Below, piece by piece: positions 5,919 through 12,087 of a DNA stretch of 12,087 nucleotides. Where the stretch lies: positions 1 through 12,087 of the forward strand of contig JAQUZZ010000014.1 of assembly GCA_028691095.1 (NCBI GenBank). The letters run 5' to 3'. The notes beneath the pieces were generated by a model. That model did no database searches. It was not told the DNA's origin and saw only the letters and a program-made list of their open reading frames with translations. Position numbers and translations under genes: made by a program. Positions within the stretch are counted from its first letter, which is position 1. Each line of letters opens with the position of its first letter. The stretch is from Alistipes sp. GTDB lineage: Bacteria; Bacteroidota; Bacteroidia; Bacteroidales; Rikenellaceae.

Positions 5919-7244
5919 ATGAAGAAACTGATCGAAACCCTCAAAAACATCTTCAAGATCGAAGAGTTGCGCAAGAGAATCCTCTTTACGCTCTCTTTGC
6001 TTCTTGTTTATCGTTTCGGTAGTTTTGTGGTAATTCCGGGGATCAACCCCCAGGCACTGAACGACCTTCAGAACCAGGTGGATGGAAACGGATTGTTAGG
6101 GTTGCTGAACATCTTCTCAGGAGGTGCTTTCAGCAACGCTTCCATTTTCGCACTCGGAATTATGCCCTACATCTCCGCCTCCATTGTGATTCAGTTGTTG
6201 GGAATTGTGGTTCCCTACTTCCAGAAGATGCAGAAAGAGGGCGAGAGCGGGCGTCGCAAAATTAACCAATGGACCCGCTATCTGACCATCATCGTGCTGC
6301 TGTTGCAGGCCCCTGCCTATTTGGCCAACCTGCATCGCACATTGAGCCCCTCCGCTTTTGTGATGGGCGCCAATAGCATCCTCTTCACGGTGAGTGCAAC
6401 CGTTGTGCTGATTGCCGGTACGATGTTTGTCATGTGGCTCGGAGAGAAAATTACCGATAAGGGTATCGGTAACGGTGTCTCTCTCATTATCATGGTGGGT
6501 ATCATTGCCCGTCTTCCTCATGCGCTCTTCGCTGAGGTCAACACCCGTTTCACCGAATCAACCGGTGGATTGGTGATGTTGGTCGTAGAGTTGGCGTTGC
6601 TCTTTTTGGTGTTTGCAGCCACCATCGCGTTGGTGCAGGCCGTACGGAAAATCCCCGTGCAGTATGCAAAACGTATTGTGGGAAACAAACAGTATGGTGG
6701 TGTTCGCCAATATATCCCTCTAAAGATCAATGCGGCAGGTGTAATGCCGATCATCTTCGCTCAGGCTTTGGTTCTCCTTCCTGCGATGTTCTCGCGCTTT
6801 GAGTCAACCAGTGGTTTGGCCGCAGTCTTCAGCAATTATGCCGGTTTTTGGTATAATCTGATCTTTGGTCTGATGGTCGTAGCATTCACCTATTTCTATA
6901 CAGCAATTACCGTGAATCCCAACATGATGGCCGAAGATATGAAACGTAACGGCGGTTTTATCCCCGGTGTGAAACCCGGTAAGAAGACCGTAGAGTATCT
7001 GGATACCATTATGACGAGAATTACACTCCCCGGCTCCATCTTCTTGGCCATTGTGGCGATTCTGCCTGCCTTTGCTATGAAGTTGGGAATCAACGACCAG
7101 TTTGCCCATTTCTATGGAGGAACTTCGTTGTTGATCTTGGTGGGTGTGGTTCTTGACACTCTCCAGCAGATTGAAAGCTACCTGCTCCTGCGTCACTACG
7201 ACGGACTCATGAAGACCGGACGCATCAAGGGCAGAACCGCTTAA
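5919..7244 (+). CDS. secY: protein translocase subunit SecY
   Basis: The 441-residue integral membrane protein forms the central pore of the SecYEG translocon. About ten hydrophobic segments are visible, roughly at residues 20-40, 74-96, 119-138, 152-173, 184-200, 217-240, 270-290, 308-332, 369-389 and 398-416. The plug region lies at about 58-72 (LLGLLNIFSGGAFSN). Family motifs are present: WLGEKITDKGIGNG (173-186), QYAKR in cytoplasmic loop C4 (248-252) and FIPGVKPGKKT in loop C5 (347-357). C5 has Lys352 where E. coli-type SecY has an arginine important for SecA-driven export. SecE and SecG are not in the window. The gene lies 10 nt after rplO and 14 nt before map. Confidence 0.98.
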   Translation: MKKLIETLKNIFKIEELRKRILFTLSLLLVYRFGSFVVIPGINPQALNDLQNQVDGNGLLGLLNIFSGGAFSNASIFALGIMPYISASIVIQLLGIVVPYFQKMQKEGESGRRKINQWTRYLTIIVLLLQAPAYLANLHRTLSPSAFVMGANSILFTVSATVVLIAGTMFVMWLGEKITDKGIGNGVSLIIMVGIIARLPHALFAEVNTRFTESTGGLVMLVVELALLFLVFAATIALVQAVRKIPVQYAKRIVGNKQYGGVRQYIPLKINAAGVMPIIFAQALVLLPAMFSRFESTSGLAAVFSNYAGFWYNLIFGLMVVAFTYFYTAITVNPNMMAEDMKRNGGFIPGVKPGKKTVEYLDTIMTRITLPGSIFLAIVAILPAFAMKLGINDQFAHFYGGTSLLILVGVVLDTLQQIESYLLLRHYDGLMKTGRIKGRTA

Positions 7245-7258
7245 GTGTTTGAACTATT

Positions 7259-8035
7259 ATGATATATCTGAAAACAGACGAAGAGATTGAGTTGCTTCGT
7301 GAGAACAACCTCTTGGTGAGTGCCACATTGGCTGAGTTGGCTCATCATATCGCACCAGGGGTTACCACACTCGACTTGGATAAAGTTGCCGAAGAATTTA
7401 TCCGCAGTCATGGAGCACTTCCCGGATTTCTGGGTTACAACGGCTTTCCGAATACCTTGTGTATCTCGGTGAATGAACAGGTTGTTCACGGAATTCCCTC
7501 TTCAAAAACCGTTCTTAAAGAGGGTGATATTGTTTCGGTAGATTGTGGTACGTTTATGAAGGGGTTTTATGGTGATTCTGCATATACCTTTGCAGTTGGG
7601 AAGATTGATCCTCACACCGAGGCGCTTCTCAGAGTAACCAAAGAGGCTCTTTATAAAGGTGTCGCACAGGCTAAACCAGGAAACCGTATAGGGGACGTGG
7701 GAAATGCGGTGCAAGAGCATGCCGAACGTCACGGCTATTCAGTCGTTCGCGAGATGGTGGGGCACGGTCTGGGGCATAAAATGCACGAGGATCCCCAGGT
7801 TCCTAATTATGGAGCCAGAGGACGTGGCCCGTTGCTCAAACCCGGAATGGTCATCTGCATTGAGCCGATGATTAACCTGGGAAGTCGTGAGATTGTCTTC
7901 GAACGAGACGGTTGGACGGTTAGAACCCGCGATCGGAAACCTGCTGCTCACTTTGAGTTTGCAGTGGCGATTACCTCGAAGGGGCCTGACGTATTGACTG
8001 ATTTCGGTGTAATCGAAAAAGCATTAAACAACTAA
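7259..8035 (+). CDS. map: methionine aminopeptidase, type I
   Basis: The 258-residue enzyme removes the initiator methionine from nascent proteins when the second residue is small. All five metal ligands of the pita-bread fold are visible: Asp95 (VDCG), Asp106 (GDSA), His169 (GHGLG), Glu202 (IEPM) and Glu233 (HFEF). The substrate-binding histidines are also present: His77 (VVHGIP) and His176 (KMHEDP). It starts almost directly at the catalytic domain, with no N-terminal zinc-finger extension, which is the bacterial type Ia form. It lies between secY and infA without adk, the usual Bacteroidales order, and infA follows after 5 nt. Confidence 0.98.
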   Translation: MIYLKTDEEIELLRENNLLVSATLAELAHHIAPGVTTLDLDKVAEEFIRSHGALPGFLGYNGFPNTLCISVNEQVVHGIPSSKTVLKEGDIVSVDCGTFMKGFYGDSAYTFAVGKIDPHTEALLRVTKEALYKGVAQAKPGNRIGDVGNAVQEHAERHGYSVVREMVGHGLGHKMHEDPQVPNYGARGRGPLLKPGMVICIEPMINLGSREIVFERDGWTVRTRDRKPAAHFEFAVAITSKGPDVLTDFGVIEKALNN

Positions 8036-8040
8036 GCGCT

Positions 8041-8259
8041 ATGGCAAAACAAGCTGCTATTGAGAAGGACGGAACCATCACCGAGGCGTTATCCAATGCC
8101 ATGTTTCGGGTTGAACTCGACAACGGGCACGTGATTACGGCTCACATCTCGGGAAAGATGCGGATGCACTACATCAAAATCCTACCCGGAGACAAGGTGA
8201 AGGTGGAGATGTCCCCCTATGACCTAAGTAAAGGACGTATTTCGTTCCGTTACAAATAG
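8041..8259 (+). CDS. infA: translation initiation factor IF-1
   Basis: The 72-residue protein is a single S1-like OB-fold domain. It has the IF-1 signature throughout: [38 protein letters not shown] (residues 21-41) and [21 protein letters not shown] (residues 47-67). IF-1 binds the 30S A site and helps IF-2 and IF-3 select initiator tRNA. Length is exactly that of the family. It is 5 nt downstream of map and is followed by a 100-nt spacer before rpmJ. Confidence 0.98.
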   Translation: MAKQAAIEKDGTITEALSNAMFRVELDNGHVITAHISGKMRMHYIKILPGDKVKVEMSPYDLSKGRISFRYK

Positions 8260-8359
8260 TTGTCCGTAGGAGGATGTGTCGGCCCTGTTCGACCACAGCA
8301 AGCAACGCAGCACGATGTTGCGATTTGTTTACAACACACAATTTTAAGATGTCTGAAAA
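8260..8359 (+). promoter_or_regulatory. structured spacer between infA and rpmJ
   Basis: The 100-nt gap contains two hairpins. TGTG-TCG (8275-8281) pairs with CGA-C-CACA (8290-8297) with one bulged C. GCAAC (8302-8306) pairs with GTTGC (8317-8321). An AGGAGG at 8268-8273 sits directly against an ATG (8274), which opens a 29-codon frame overlapping the rpmJ start. No -7/-33 promoter pair is visible. Role unknown. Confidence 0.4.
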
Positions 8360-8363
8360 ATGA
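8274..8363 (+). other. possible 29-codon upstream reading frame overlapping rpmJ
   Basis: The frame opens with the ATG at 8274 and stops at TGA 8361-8363, overlapping the rpmJ ATG as ATGA. The peptide MCRPCSTTASNAARCCDLFT continues for nine more residues and contains four cysteines. The AGGAGG before it abuts the ATG with no spacer, which is poor for initiation. It resembles no protein I know and may well be a chance frame in the leader. Confidence 0.15.
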
Positions 8364-8476
8364 AAGTTAGAACATCCATCAAGAAGAGAAGCGAGGATTG
8401 CAAGATTGTAAAGCGTAAAGGTCGCCTCTACGTGATTTGCAAAAAGAATCCCAAATTGAAAATGCGCCAAGGTTAG
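8360..8476 (+). CDS. rpmJ: 50S ribosomal protein L36, partially degenerate zinc site
   Basis: This small gene encodes 38 residues, the exact L36 length. It starts [20 protein letters not shown] and ends [12 protein letters not shown]36 is a single-ribbon protein on 23S rRNA near the base of the L7/L12 stalk. The classical zinc site is C11-C14-C27-H32/33. Here position 11 is Ser, Cys14 and Cys27 are kept, and position 33 is Leu. Two of the four ligands are therefore lost and normal zinc binding is unlikely. The start is fixed by the conserved MKVR N-terminus. rpsM follows after 27 nt, the standard infA-rpmJ-rpsM order. Confidence 0.96.
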   Translation: MKVRTSIKKRSEDCKIVKRKGRLYVICKKNPKLKMRQG

Positions 8477-8503
8477 TTAAAAATTTAAAAGTCAAGATAA
8501 TTT

Positions 8504-8884
8504 ATGGCACGTATTGTCGGTGTTGATTTACCAAAAAATAAGAGAGGCGAGATAGGCTTGACCTATATTTACGGTATTGGAAGAAGTACCGCTCGCGCAA
8601 TTCTTGAGAAGGCTCAGATTAGCTACGATCTCAAAGTGAAGGATTGGAATGACGAGAATATTGCCGCCATCCGTAACATTATCGCCAGCGAAGGTTATAA
8701 GGTGGAAGGTGAGCTCCGTTCGTCGGTTCAGCTGAACATCAAGCGATTGATGGATATCGGTTGCTACCGTGGAATCCGTCATCGTTTGGGATTGCCGGTT
8801 CGTGGACAGAGCACCAAGAACAACGCCCGTACACGTAAGGGTAGAAAGAAAACCGTGGCTAACAAGAAAAAAGCAACTAAGTAA
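8504..8884 (+). CDS. rpsM: 30S ribosomal protein S13
   Basis: The 126-residue product starts [20 protein letters not shown] and continues with [17 protein letters not shown], the helix-two-turn-helix region. The conserved [27 protein letters not shown] leads into a Lys-rich C-terminal tail. S13 sits at the top of the 30S head, forms bridges to L5 and the 50S, and its tail reaches the P-site tRNA. It lies 27 nt after rpmJ and 12 nt before rpsK. It is complete and typical. Confidence 0.98.
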   Translation: MARIVGVDLPKNKRGEIGLTYIYGIGRSTARAILEKAQISYDLKVKDWNDENIAAIRNIIASEGYKVEGELRSSVQLNIKRLMDIGCYRGIRHRLGLPVRGQSTKNNARTRKGRKKTVANKKKATK

Positions 8885-8896
8885 TCGTAGAGAGTT

Positions 8897-9286
8897 ATGG
8901 CAAAAAAAGCTGGAACAGTTAAAAAGAAGGTTGTTAAAGTGGAGGCTTTGGGTATGGCCCATGTGCACTCAACTTTCAACAACGTGATCATTACGCTTAC
9001 CAATGCCAACGGCGAGGTAATTAGCTGGAGTTCTGCCGGTAAGATGGGTTTCCGTGGTTCAAAAAAGAACACGCCGTATGCTGCTCAGACTGCTGCTGCA
9101 GATTGCGCTAAGGTTGCCTATGACATGGGTCTTCGTAAGGTCAAAGTATATGTAAAAGGTCCTGGTGCTGGTCGTGAATCTGCGATCCGTACCATCCACG
9201 GAGCCGGTATCGAGGTGATGGAGATCATTGATGTGACACCACTGCCTCATAACGGGTGTCGTCCCCCCAACCGTCGTCGCGTCTAA
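8897..9286 (+). CDS. rpsK: 30S ribosomal protein S11
   Basis: The 129-residue protein has a Lys-rich start ([19 protein letters not shown]), then the S11 core [19 protein letters not shown] and [41 protein letters not shown] follows, and the protein ends with the near-invariant [14 protein letters not shown]11 lies on the 30S platform close to the mRNA exit and the E site. It follows rpsM by 12 nt. A 126-nt gap with a hairpin and promoter-like motif follows, which may mark the start of a separately expressed rpsD-rpoA segment. Confidence 0.98.
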   Translation: MAKKAGTVKKKVVKVEALGMAHVHSTFNNVIITLTNANGEVISWSSAGKMGFRGSKKNTPYAAQTAAADCAKVAYDMGLRKVKVYVKGPGAGRESAIRTIHGAGIEVMEIIDVTPLPHNGCRPPNRRRV

Positions 9287-9412
9287 TTTTGGGTGATGCT
9301 TGATGAATTCAAGATGGGGGTTGTCCGACAACCCCTACCTTTGAGTCTATCGACACGGTAAAACAACTTTTAGAAGAGCATTCTAAAGCATTAAGAAGAA
9401 AAATTTCTAACA
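9287..9412 (+). promoter_or_regulatory. spacer with hairpin and promoter-like motif before rpsD
   Basis: A perfect inverted repeat, GGGGTTGT/ACAACCCC (9317-9324 with 9328-9335, centre CCG), extends by a G-T and a T-A pair to 9315-9337. It runs straight into TACCTTTG (9336-9343). The remaining 69 nt up to the rpsD ATG are A-rich and lack a Shine-Dalgarno sequence. The hairpin has no U-tract, so termination is not its obvious job. In E. coli S4 represses the alpha operon through an mRNA pseudoknot; I cannot show an equivalent here. Confidence 0.5.
9336..9343 (+). promoter_or_regulatory. candidate -7 element, TACCTTTG, for rpsD-rpoA
   Basis: TACCTTTG matches the Bacteroidetes -7 consensus TAnnTTTG at all fixed positions and lies between two ribosomal genes. 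A TTTG at about -33 is not present at the expected distance of 19-21 nt, where the sequence reads as the left arm of the hairpin. The 5' end of such a transcript would fall some 60 nt before rpsD. Support is therefore partial. Confidence 0.45.
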
Positions 9413-10021
9413 ATGGGAAGATATATAGGACCAAAAACCAAAATCGCCAGAAAATTCGGCGAGGCAATCTTCGGGACGGATAAAGCGCTTGAGAAGAAGA
9501 ATTATCCCCCGGGACAACACGGACTTGCCCGTAAGCGCAAGAAAGTATCGGAGTACGGTACTCAGCTGCTGGAGAAGCAGAAAGCAAAAGCCATCTATGG
9601 CGTGCAAGAGAAGCAATTTTACAAAACCTATGAGGCTGCGGCTCGCGTAGGAGGTATTACCGGTGAAAACCTGTTGAAACTTCTGGAGTGCCGCTTGGAC
9701 AATGTCGTATATCGTTTGGGTATTGCCCCGACGCGTGCGGCTGCCCGTCAGTTGGTTTCGCATCGTCATATTACCGTCAACGGCAATGTCGTAAACATCC
9801 CTTCTTATACGCTGAAGGTGGGTGACACGGTTGGCGTTCGTGAAAAATCGAAAGCCTTGGAGGTGATCCAGGATGCCCTGAGCAGTGGTCGTCGTAGCCG
9901 TTTTGCTTGGTTGGAGTGGGAAGGTGCCCAGATGTGCGGTAAATTCCTCTCTAAACCCGAACGTGCCGATATTCCCGAGAATATCAACGAACAGCTGATC
10001 GTGGAGTTGTACTCCAAGTAG
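9413..10021 (+). CDS. rpsD: 30S ribosomal protein S4, zinc-independent form
   Basis: The 202-residue product starts [20 protein letters not shown] and has the S4 RNA-binding domain at about residues 92-155, with [20 protein letters not shown] and HITVNGNVV. It ends [13 protein letters not shown]. The N-terminal cysteine cluster found in zinc-binding S4 is absent: the only cysteines are 93 and 175. S4 nucleates 30S assembly on the 16S 5' domain, lines the mRNA entry channel and affects decoding accuracy. In many bacteria it also represses its own operon. It follows a 126-nt spacer and precedes rpoA by 24 nt. Confidence 0.98.
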   Translation: MGRYIGPKTKIARKFGEAIFGTDKALEKKNYPPGQHGLARKRKKVSEYGTQLLEKQKAKAIYGVQEKQFYKTYEAAARVGGITGENLLKLLECRLDNVVYRLGIAPTRAAARQLVSHRHITVNGNVVNIPSYTLKVGDTVGVREKSKALEVIQDALSSGRRSRFAWLEWEGAQMCGKFLSKPERADIPENINEQLIVELYSK

Positions 10022-10031
10022 TAATTTAATC

Positions 10032-10037
10032 GAGGAG
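10032..10037 (+). promoter_or_regulatory. Shine-Dalgarno-like site of rpoA
   Basis: GAGGAG lies 8 nt upstream of the rpoA ATG. It is one of only two well-placed purine-rich sites seen in the window; the other is GGAGGAG at 2115-2121 before rplE. Most other starts here have A-rich leaders only. Confidence 0.5.
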
Positions 10038-10045
10038 CAATAATT

Positions 10046-11038
10046 ATGGCAATATTAGCATTTCAAAAACCTGAAAAGGTAATAATGCTCGAATCCACCT
10101 CTTCCTTCGGACGGTTTGAGTTCCGTCCGTTGGAGCCTGGGTTTGGGATGACGGTCGGCAACGCGTTACGTCGTATTCTTCTCTCTTCGTTGGAGGGGTA
10201 TGCAATTACGACCGTAAAGGTTTCCGGCGTAGACCATGAATTTGCTGCTATCCCCGGTGTTGTGGAAGGAATGCTTGAGATTATCCTTAATCTCAAACAG
10301 GTACGTTTCATTAAGACCGTCGAGAATGTCGATGGCGAGAAGGTTACGGTGAACGTGACCGGTCTCAAGGAACTTACTGCCGGCCATTTCTCGAACTTCT
10401 TGACCAACTTCAAAGTGTTGAATCCCGATCTGGTGATCTGTCACCTCGATGAGAGTGTCAAATTGCAGATGGAGCTGACGATTGCCAAAGGGCGTGGTTA
10501 TGTGCCCGCTGACGAGAATCGTCCCGCCGATGCTGAGTTTGGCTTGTTGCCCATCGACTCGATTCACACCCCGATTAAGAATGTGAAGTATTCGGTGGAG
10601 AACTACCGTGTGGAGCAGAAAACCGACTACGAGAAACTCAACCTGGAGATTACGACTGATGGATCGATTCATCCGAAAGAGGCTTTGAAAGAGGCGGCTA
10701 AAATATTGATTCACCATTTTATGCTCTTCTCGGATGAGAAAATCACGCTGAATCTCGAAGAGAGCAGTGCTACGGAGGAGTTTGACGAGGATGTGCTGCA
10801 CATGCGTCAGTTGCTCAAAACCAAGCTCTCGGAACAGGATCTATCGGTGCGTGCCCTCAATTGTTTGAAGGCTGCGGAGGTGGAGACCGTCGGTGATTTG
10901 GTGCGATTCAATCGGAACGATCTGCTGAAATTCCGTAATTTCGGTAAAAAATCGCTCTCTGAGTTGGATGACCTGCTTACTACGCTGAATCTCCATTTCG
11001 GTATGGATGTCTCGATCTATAAATTGGATAAGGACTAA
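10046..11038 (+). CDS. rpoA: DNA-directed RNA polymerase subunit alpha
   Basis: The 330-residue protein has the dimerising N-terminal domain (about residues 12-232) with [20 protein letters not shown] and [15 protein letters not shown]. An acidic linker (about 238-252) leads to the C-terminal domain (about 258-320). In the latter, [20 protein letters not shown] holds Arg269 and Asn272, which match E. coli Arg265 and Asn268 used for UP-element DNA contacts. [11 protein letters not shown] keeps the Gly-Lys of the second helix-hairpin contact. Alpha is the scaffold for assembling beta and beta' and the target of many activators. The gene is 24 nt after rpsD, the usual pairing, and 81 nt before rplQ. 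Confidence 0.98.
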   Translation: MAILAFQKPEKVIMLESTSSFGRFEFRPLEPGFGMTVGNALRRILLSSLEGYAITTVKVSGVDHEFAAIPGVVEGMLEIILNLKQVRFIKTVENVDGEKVTVNVTGLKELTAGHFSNFLTNFKVLNPDLVICHLDESVKLQMELTIAKGRGYVPADENRPADAEFGLLPIDSIHTPIKNVKYSVENYRVEQKTDYEKLNLEITTDGSIHPKEALKEAAKILIHHFMLFSDEKITLNLEESSATEEFDEDVLHMRQLLKTKLSEQDLSVRALNCLKAAEVETVGDLVRFNRNDLLKFRNFGKKSLSELDDLLTTLNLHFGMDVSIYKLDKD

Positions 11039-11119
11039 TCTGAATCGATAACGGAGAAAAAACTCACGGCAGTGAGTTTGGCGATGGACCATTGACGCAA
11101 AAATTAAGATCACGTAATT
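11039..11119 (+). promoter_or_regulatory. spacer with perfect 8-bp hairpin before rplQ
   Basis: AAACTCAC (11060-11067) pairs with GTGAGTTT (11072-11079) over 8 bp around a GGCA loop. The right arm runs into TGAGTTTG (11073-11080), which differs from the -7 consensus TAnnTTTG at one fixed position. No U-tract follows the hairpin, so read-through into rplQ is expected. Function is unknown; it could tune the relative output of rplQ to rpoA. Confidence 0.5.
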
Positions 11120-11620
11120 ATGAGACATAACAAAAAGATTAACCACCTTGGTCGCCAAGCCTCGCATCGCAAGGCTTTGATGTCCAACATGGCATGCTCT
11201 CTGATCCAACACAAACGGATCAATACGACGGTTGCCAAAGCAAAGGCTTTGAAGATGTATGTGGAGCCTTTGATTACCAAATCCAAAGAGGACACCACGC
11301 ACTCTCGTCGTGTGGTTTTCAGTTATCTGAAGGACAAAACTGCGGTTGCTGAGTTGTTCCGTGCCGTAGCTCCGAAGATTGCGGATCGTCCGGGCGGATA
11401 TTGCCGGATCCTGAAGACGGGTTTCCGTTTGGGAGATGGTGCTGAGACTTGTTTCATCGAATTGGTAGACTTCAACGAGAACTACACCAAAGAGGTGAAA
11501 GTAGCCGAGAAACCCAAAACTCGTCGTAGCCGTTCGGGTGCCAAAAAAGCGGAAGCTGTGGCTCCTGCAGTGGAGGCTCCGGTTGCAGAGGCTGAGAAGA
11601 AAGAAGAGGCGGCAGAGTAG
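11120..11620 (+). CDS. rplQ: 50S ribosomal protein L17 with C-terminal extension
   Basis: The 166-residue product has the L17 core in residues 1-122. It starts [20 protein letters not shown], continues with [20 protein letters not shown], and then has [19 protein letters not shown] and [11 protein letters not shown]17 lies near the exit tunnel on the 50S subunit. The core length matches the usual ~120-127 residues. The remaining ~40 residues are a low-complexity tail, first basic ([11 protein letters not shown], 133-143) and then Ala/Glu/Val-rich and acidic (144-166). Similar tails occur in L17 of other Bacteroidetes. It is the last gene of the cluster, followed by a terminator. Confidence 0.97.
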   Translation: MRHNKKINHLGRQASHRKALMSNMACSLIQHKRINTTVAKAKALKMYVEPLITKSKEDTTHSRRVVFSYLKDKTAVAELFRAVAPKIADRPGGYCRILKTGFRLGDGAETCFIELVDFNENYTKEVKVAEKPKTRRSRSGAKKAEAVAPAVEAPVAEAEKKEEAAE

Positions 11621-11725
11621 TTTGTCGTCGACGCTGAGGGAACGAAAGCGAAGATTCGGAGGAGGCTCTCTGTGTAGAGCGGATGCTGGAGCGAGGCATT
11701 CTGACCCTTGGAAATATAGCCTGAT

Positions 11726-11761
11726 AAGGGGAGAAAATTCTGAAAAGAGTTTTCTCCCCTT
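11726..11761 (+). terminator. Rho-independent terminator of the ribosomal cluster
   Basis: AAGGGGAGAAAA (11726-11737) and TTTTCTCCCCTT (11750-11761) form a perfect 12-bp stem with a 12-nt loop. It is followed by the T-rich sequence TGTTTGTT (11762-11769). It lies 105 nt after the rplQ stop. This is the only hairpin with a T-rich tail that I found in the window, so it is the likely end of the long transcript. A smaller hairpin, GCTCT/AGAGC (11665-11669 with 11676-11680), lies between rplQ and the terminator. Confidence 0.93.
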
Positions 11762-12087
11762 TGTTTGTTGGGTCGCAGCTTGTGGATTCTCTTCTTGTGC
11801 CTGAGGGTTTGTTCCTCTGGTGCGTGGGGGCAGGATGGGGCGAAGGGTGGGCGCACGGAAATGGAATGAAAGTTGCAATTTGTTGTGGGTTGTCTTCCTC
11901 CTACGAAGAGGGGAGGATTCGGAAGAAGGGGTGTGTACTTTTTGAAACAGCACCTTTTGATGCAGAAAGGGGCAAATTGAACGTGGTTTTGCTGCCAGAT
12001 CTCTTTGGGTGGAGTCCGGGTGAAGTCCGGGTGAAGTCCGGGTGAAGTGCATTATATCACTCCCTAATCTGGCGTTCGGATGGCGAA
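11762..12087. other. non-coding tail region with no convincing gene
   Basis: These 326 nt hold only frames with no recognisable protein character, on either strand. The base use is more G-rich on the + strand than in the genes upstream. One 6-bp inverted repeat, TCCTCC/GGAGGA (11896-11901 with 11912-11917), and an 11-bp tandem repeat near the end are the only structure seen. It may be the 5' flank of a gene beyond the window. Confidence 0.6.
12013..12048 (+). repeat. 11-bp tandem repeat, three full copies
   Basis: AGTCCGGGTGA is repeated exactly three times (12013-12023, 12024-12034, 12035-12045), followed by a partial AGT. A slightly changed part-copy, GGGTGG, lies just before (12007-12012). 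An 11-bp unit is not a multiple of three and no reading frame is believable here, so it is non-coding and a likely slippage site. Confidence 0.92.

Noticed and set aside
9315..9337. Hairpin after rpsK as an intrinsic terminator
   Set aside because: The stem is strong, but it is followed by TACCTTTGAG and not a T-tract, and rpsD-rpoA lies downstream in the same operon.
11761..12045. 94-codon plus-strand frame after the terminator
   Set aside because: It starts in the terminator T-tract, has no known motif and a composition dominated by Gly, Val and Leu from G-rich DNA, and it runs through the 11-bp repeat.
10841..12052. 403-codon open frame on the minus strand across rpoA end, rplQ and the terminator
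   Set aside because: It runs antisense to two certain genes, has no recognisable domain, is rich in Arg/Ser/Leu/Pro as expected from reverse reading of biased codons, and begins in the tandem repeat.
1..12087. CRISPR arrays, tRNA or rRNA genes, phage, toxin-antitoxin or defence genes
   Set aside because: Both strands were read through the gaps and ends. No regularly spaced repeats beyond the 11-bp run, no cloverleaf and no such protein were seen. All genes are core translation, export and transcription genes.

Overview
The window is a long run of translation and transcription housekeeping genes, all on the + strand. It corresponds to the end of the S10 operon, the whole spc operon and the alpha operon joined head to tail. 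The organism is very probably a member of the Bacteroidetes, most likely order Bacteroidales. The reasons are the gene order (secY-map-infA-rpmJ-rpsM-rpsK-rpsD-rpoA-rplQ with no adk), the protein sequences (short cysteine-poor S14 and S4, L17 with an Ala/Glu/Lys-rich tail), the scarcity of Shine-Dalgarno sequences before start codons, and TACCTTTG-type motifs resembling the Bacteroidetes -7 promoter element TAnnTTTG. I cannot name the genus.

Layout. Positions 1-507 are the 3' part of rpsC. It is followed by tightly packed rplP, rpmC, rpsQ, rplN, rplX, rplE and rpsN (to 2962), with spacings from a 1-nt overlap to 22 nt. A 208-nt gap holding a very long hairpin precedes rpsH (3171-3569). A 97-nt gap then leads to rplF, rplR, rpsE and rpmD (3667-5320). 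A 141-nt structured leader precedes rplO (5462-5908), secY, map and infA (to 8259). A 100-nt gap precedes the unlisted small gene rpmJ (8360-8476), then rpsM and rpsK (to 9286). A 126-nt gap with a hairpin and a promoter-like motif precedes rpsD and rpoA (to 11038), and an 81-nt gap with a hairpin precedes rplQ (11120-11620). A strong intrinsic terminator (11726-11761) closes the transcription unit. The last ~325 nt hold no convincing gene but contain an 11-bp tandem repeat.

How the genes work together. The products build both ribosomal subunits (S3, S17, S14, S8, S5, S13, S11, S4; L16, L29, L14, L24, L5, L6, L18, L30, L15, L36, L17) and start translation (IF-1). They also remove the initiator methionine (methionine aminopeptidase), insert membrane and secreted proteins (SecY), and transcribe the genome (RNA polymerase alpha). 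Clustering them keeps growth-related components in proportion.

I see no new multigene system here. The unusual content lies between the genes. All six expanded gaps in the second two thirds of the cluster carry inverted repeats. These include a 78-nt near-palindrome before rpsH, a duplicated CACGGAGATGT motif before rplO, and palindromes that run directly into TACCTTT(A/G) motifs. L36 also shows a half-retained zinc site.
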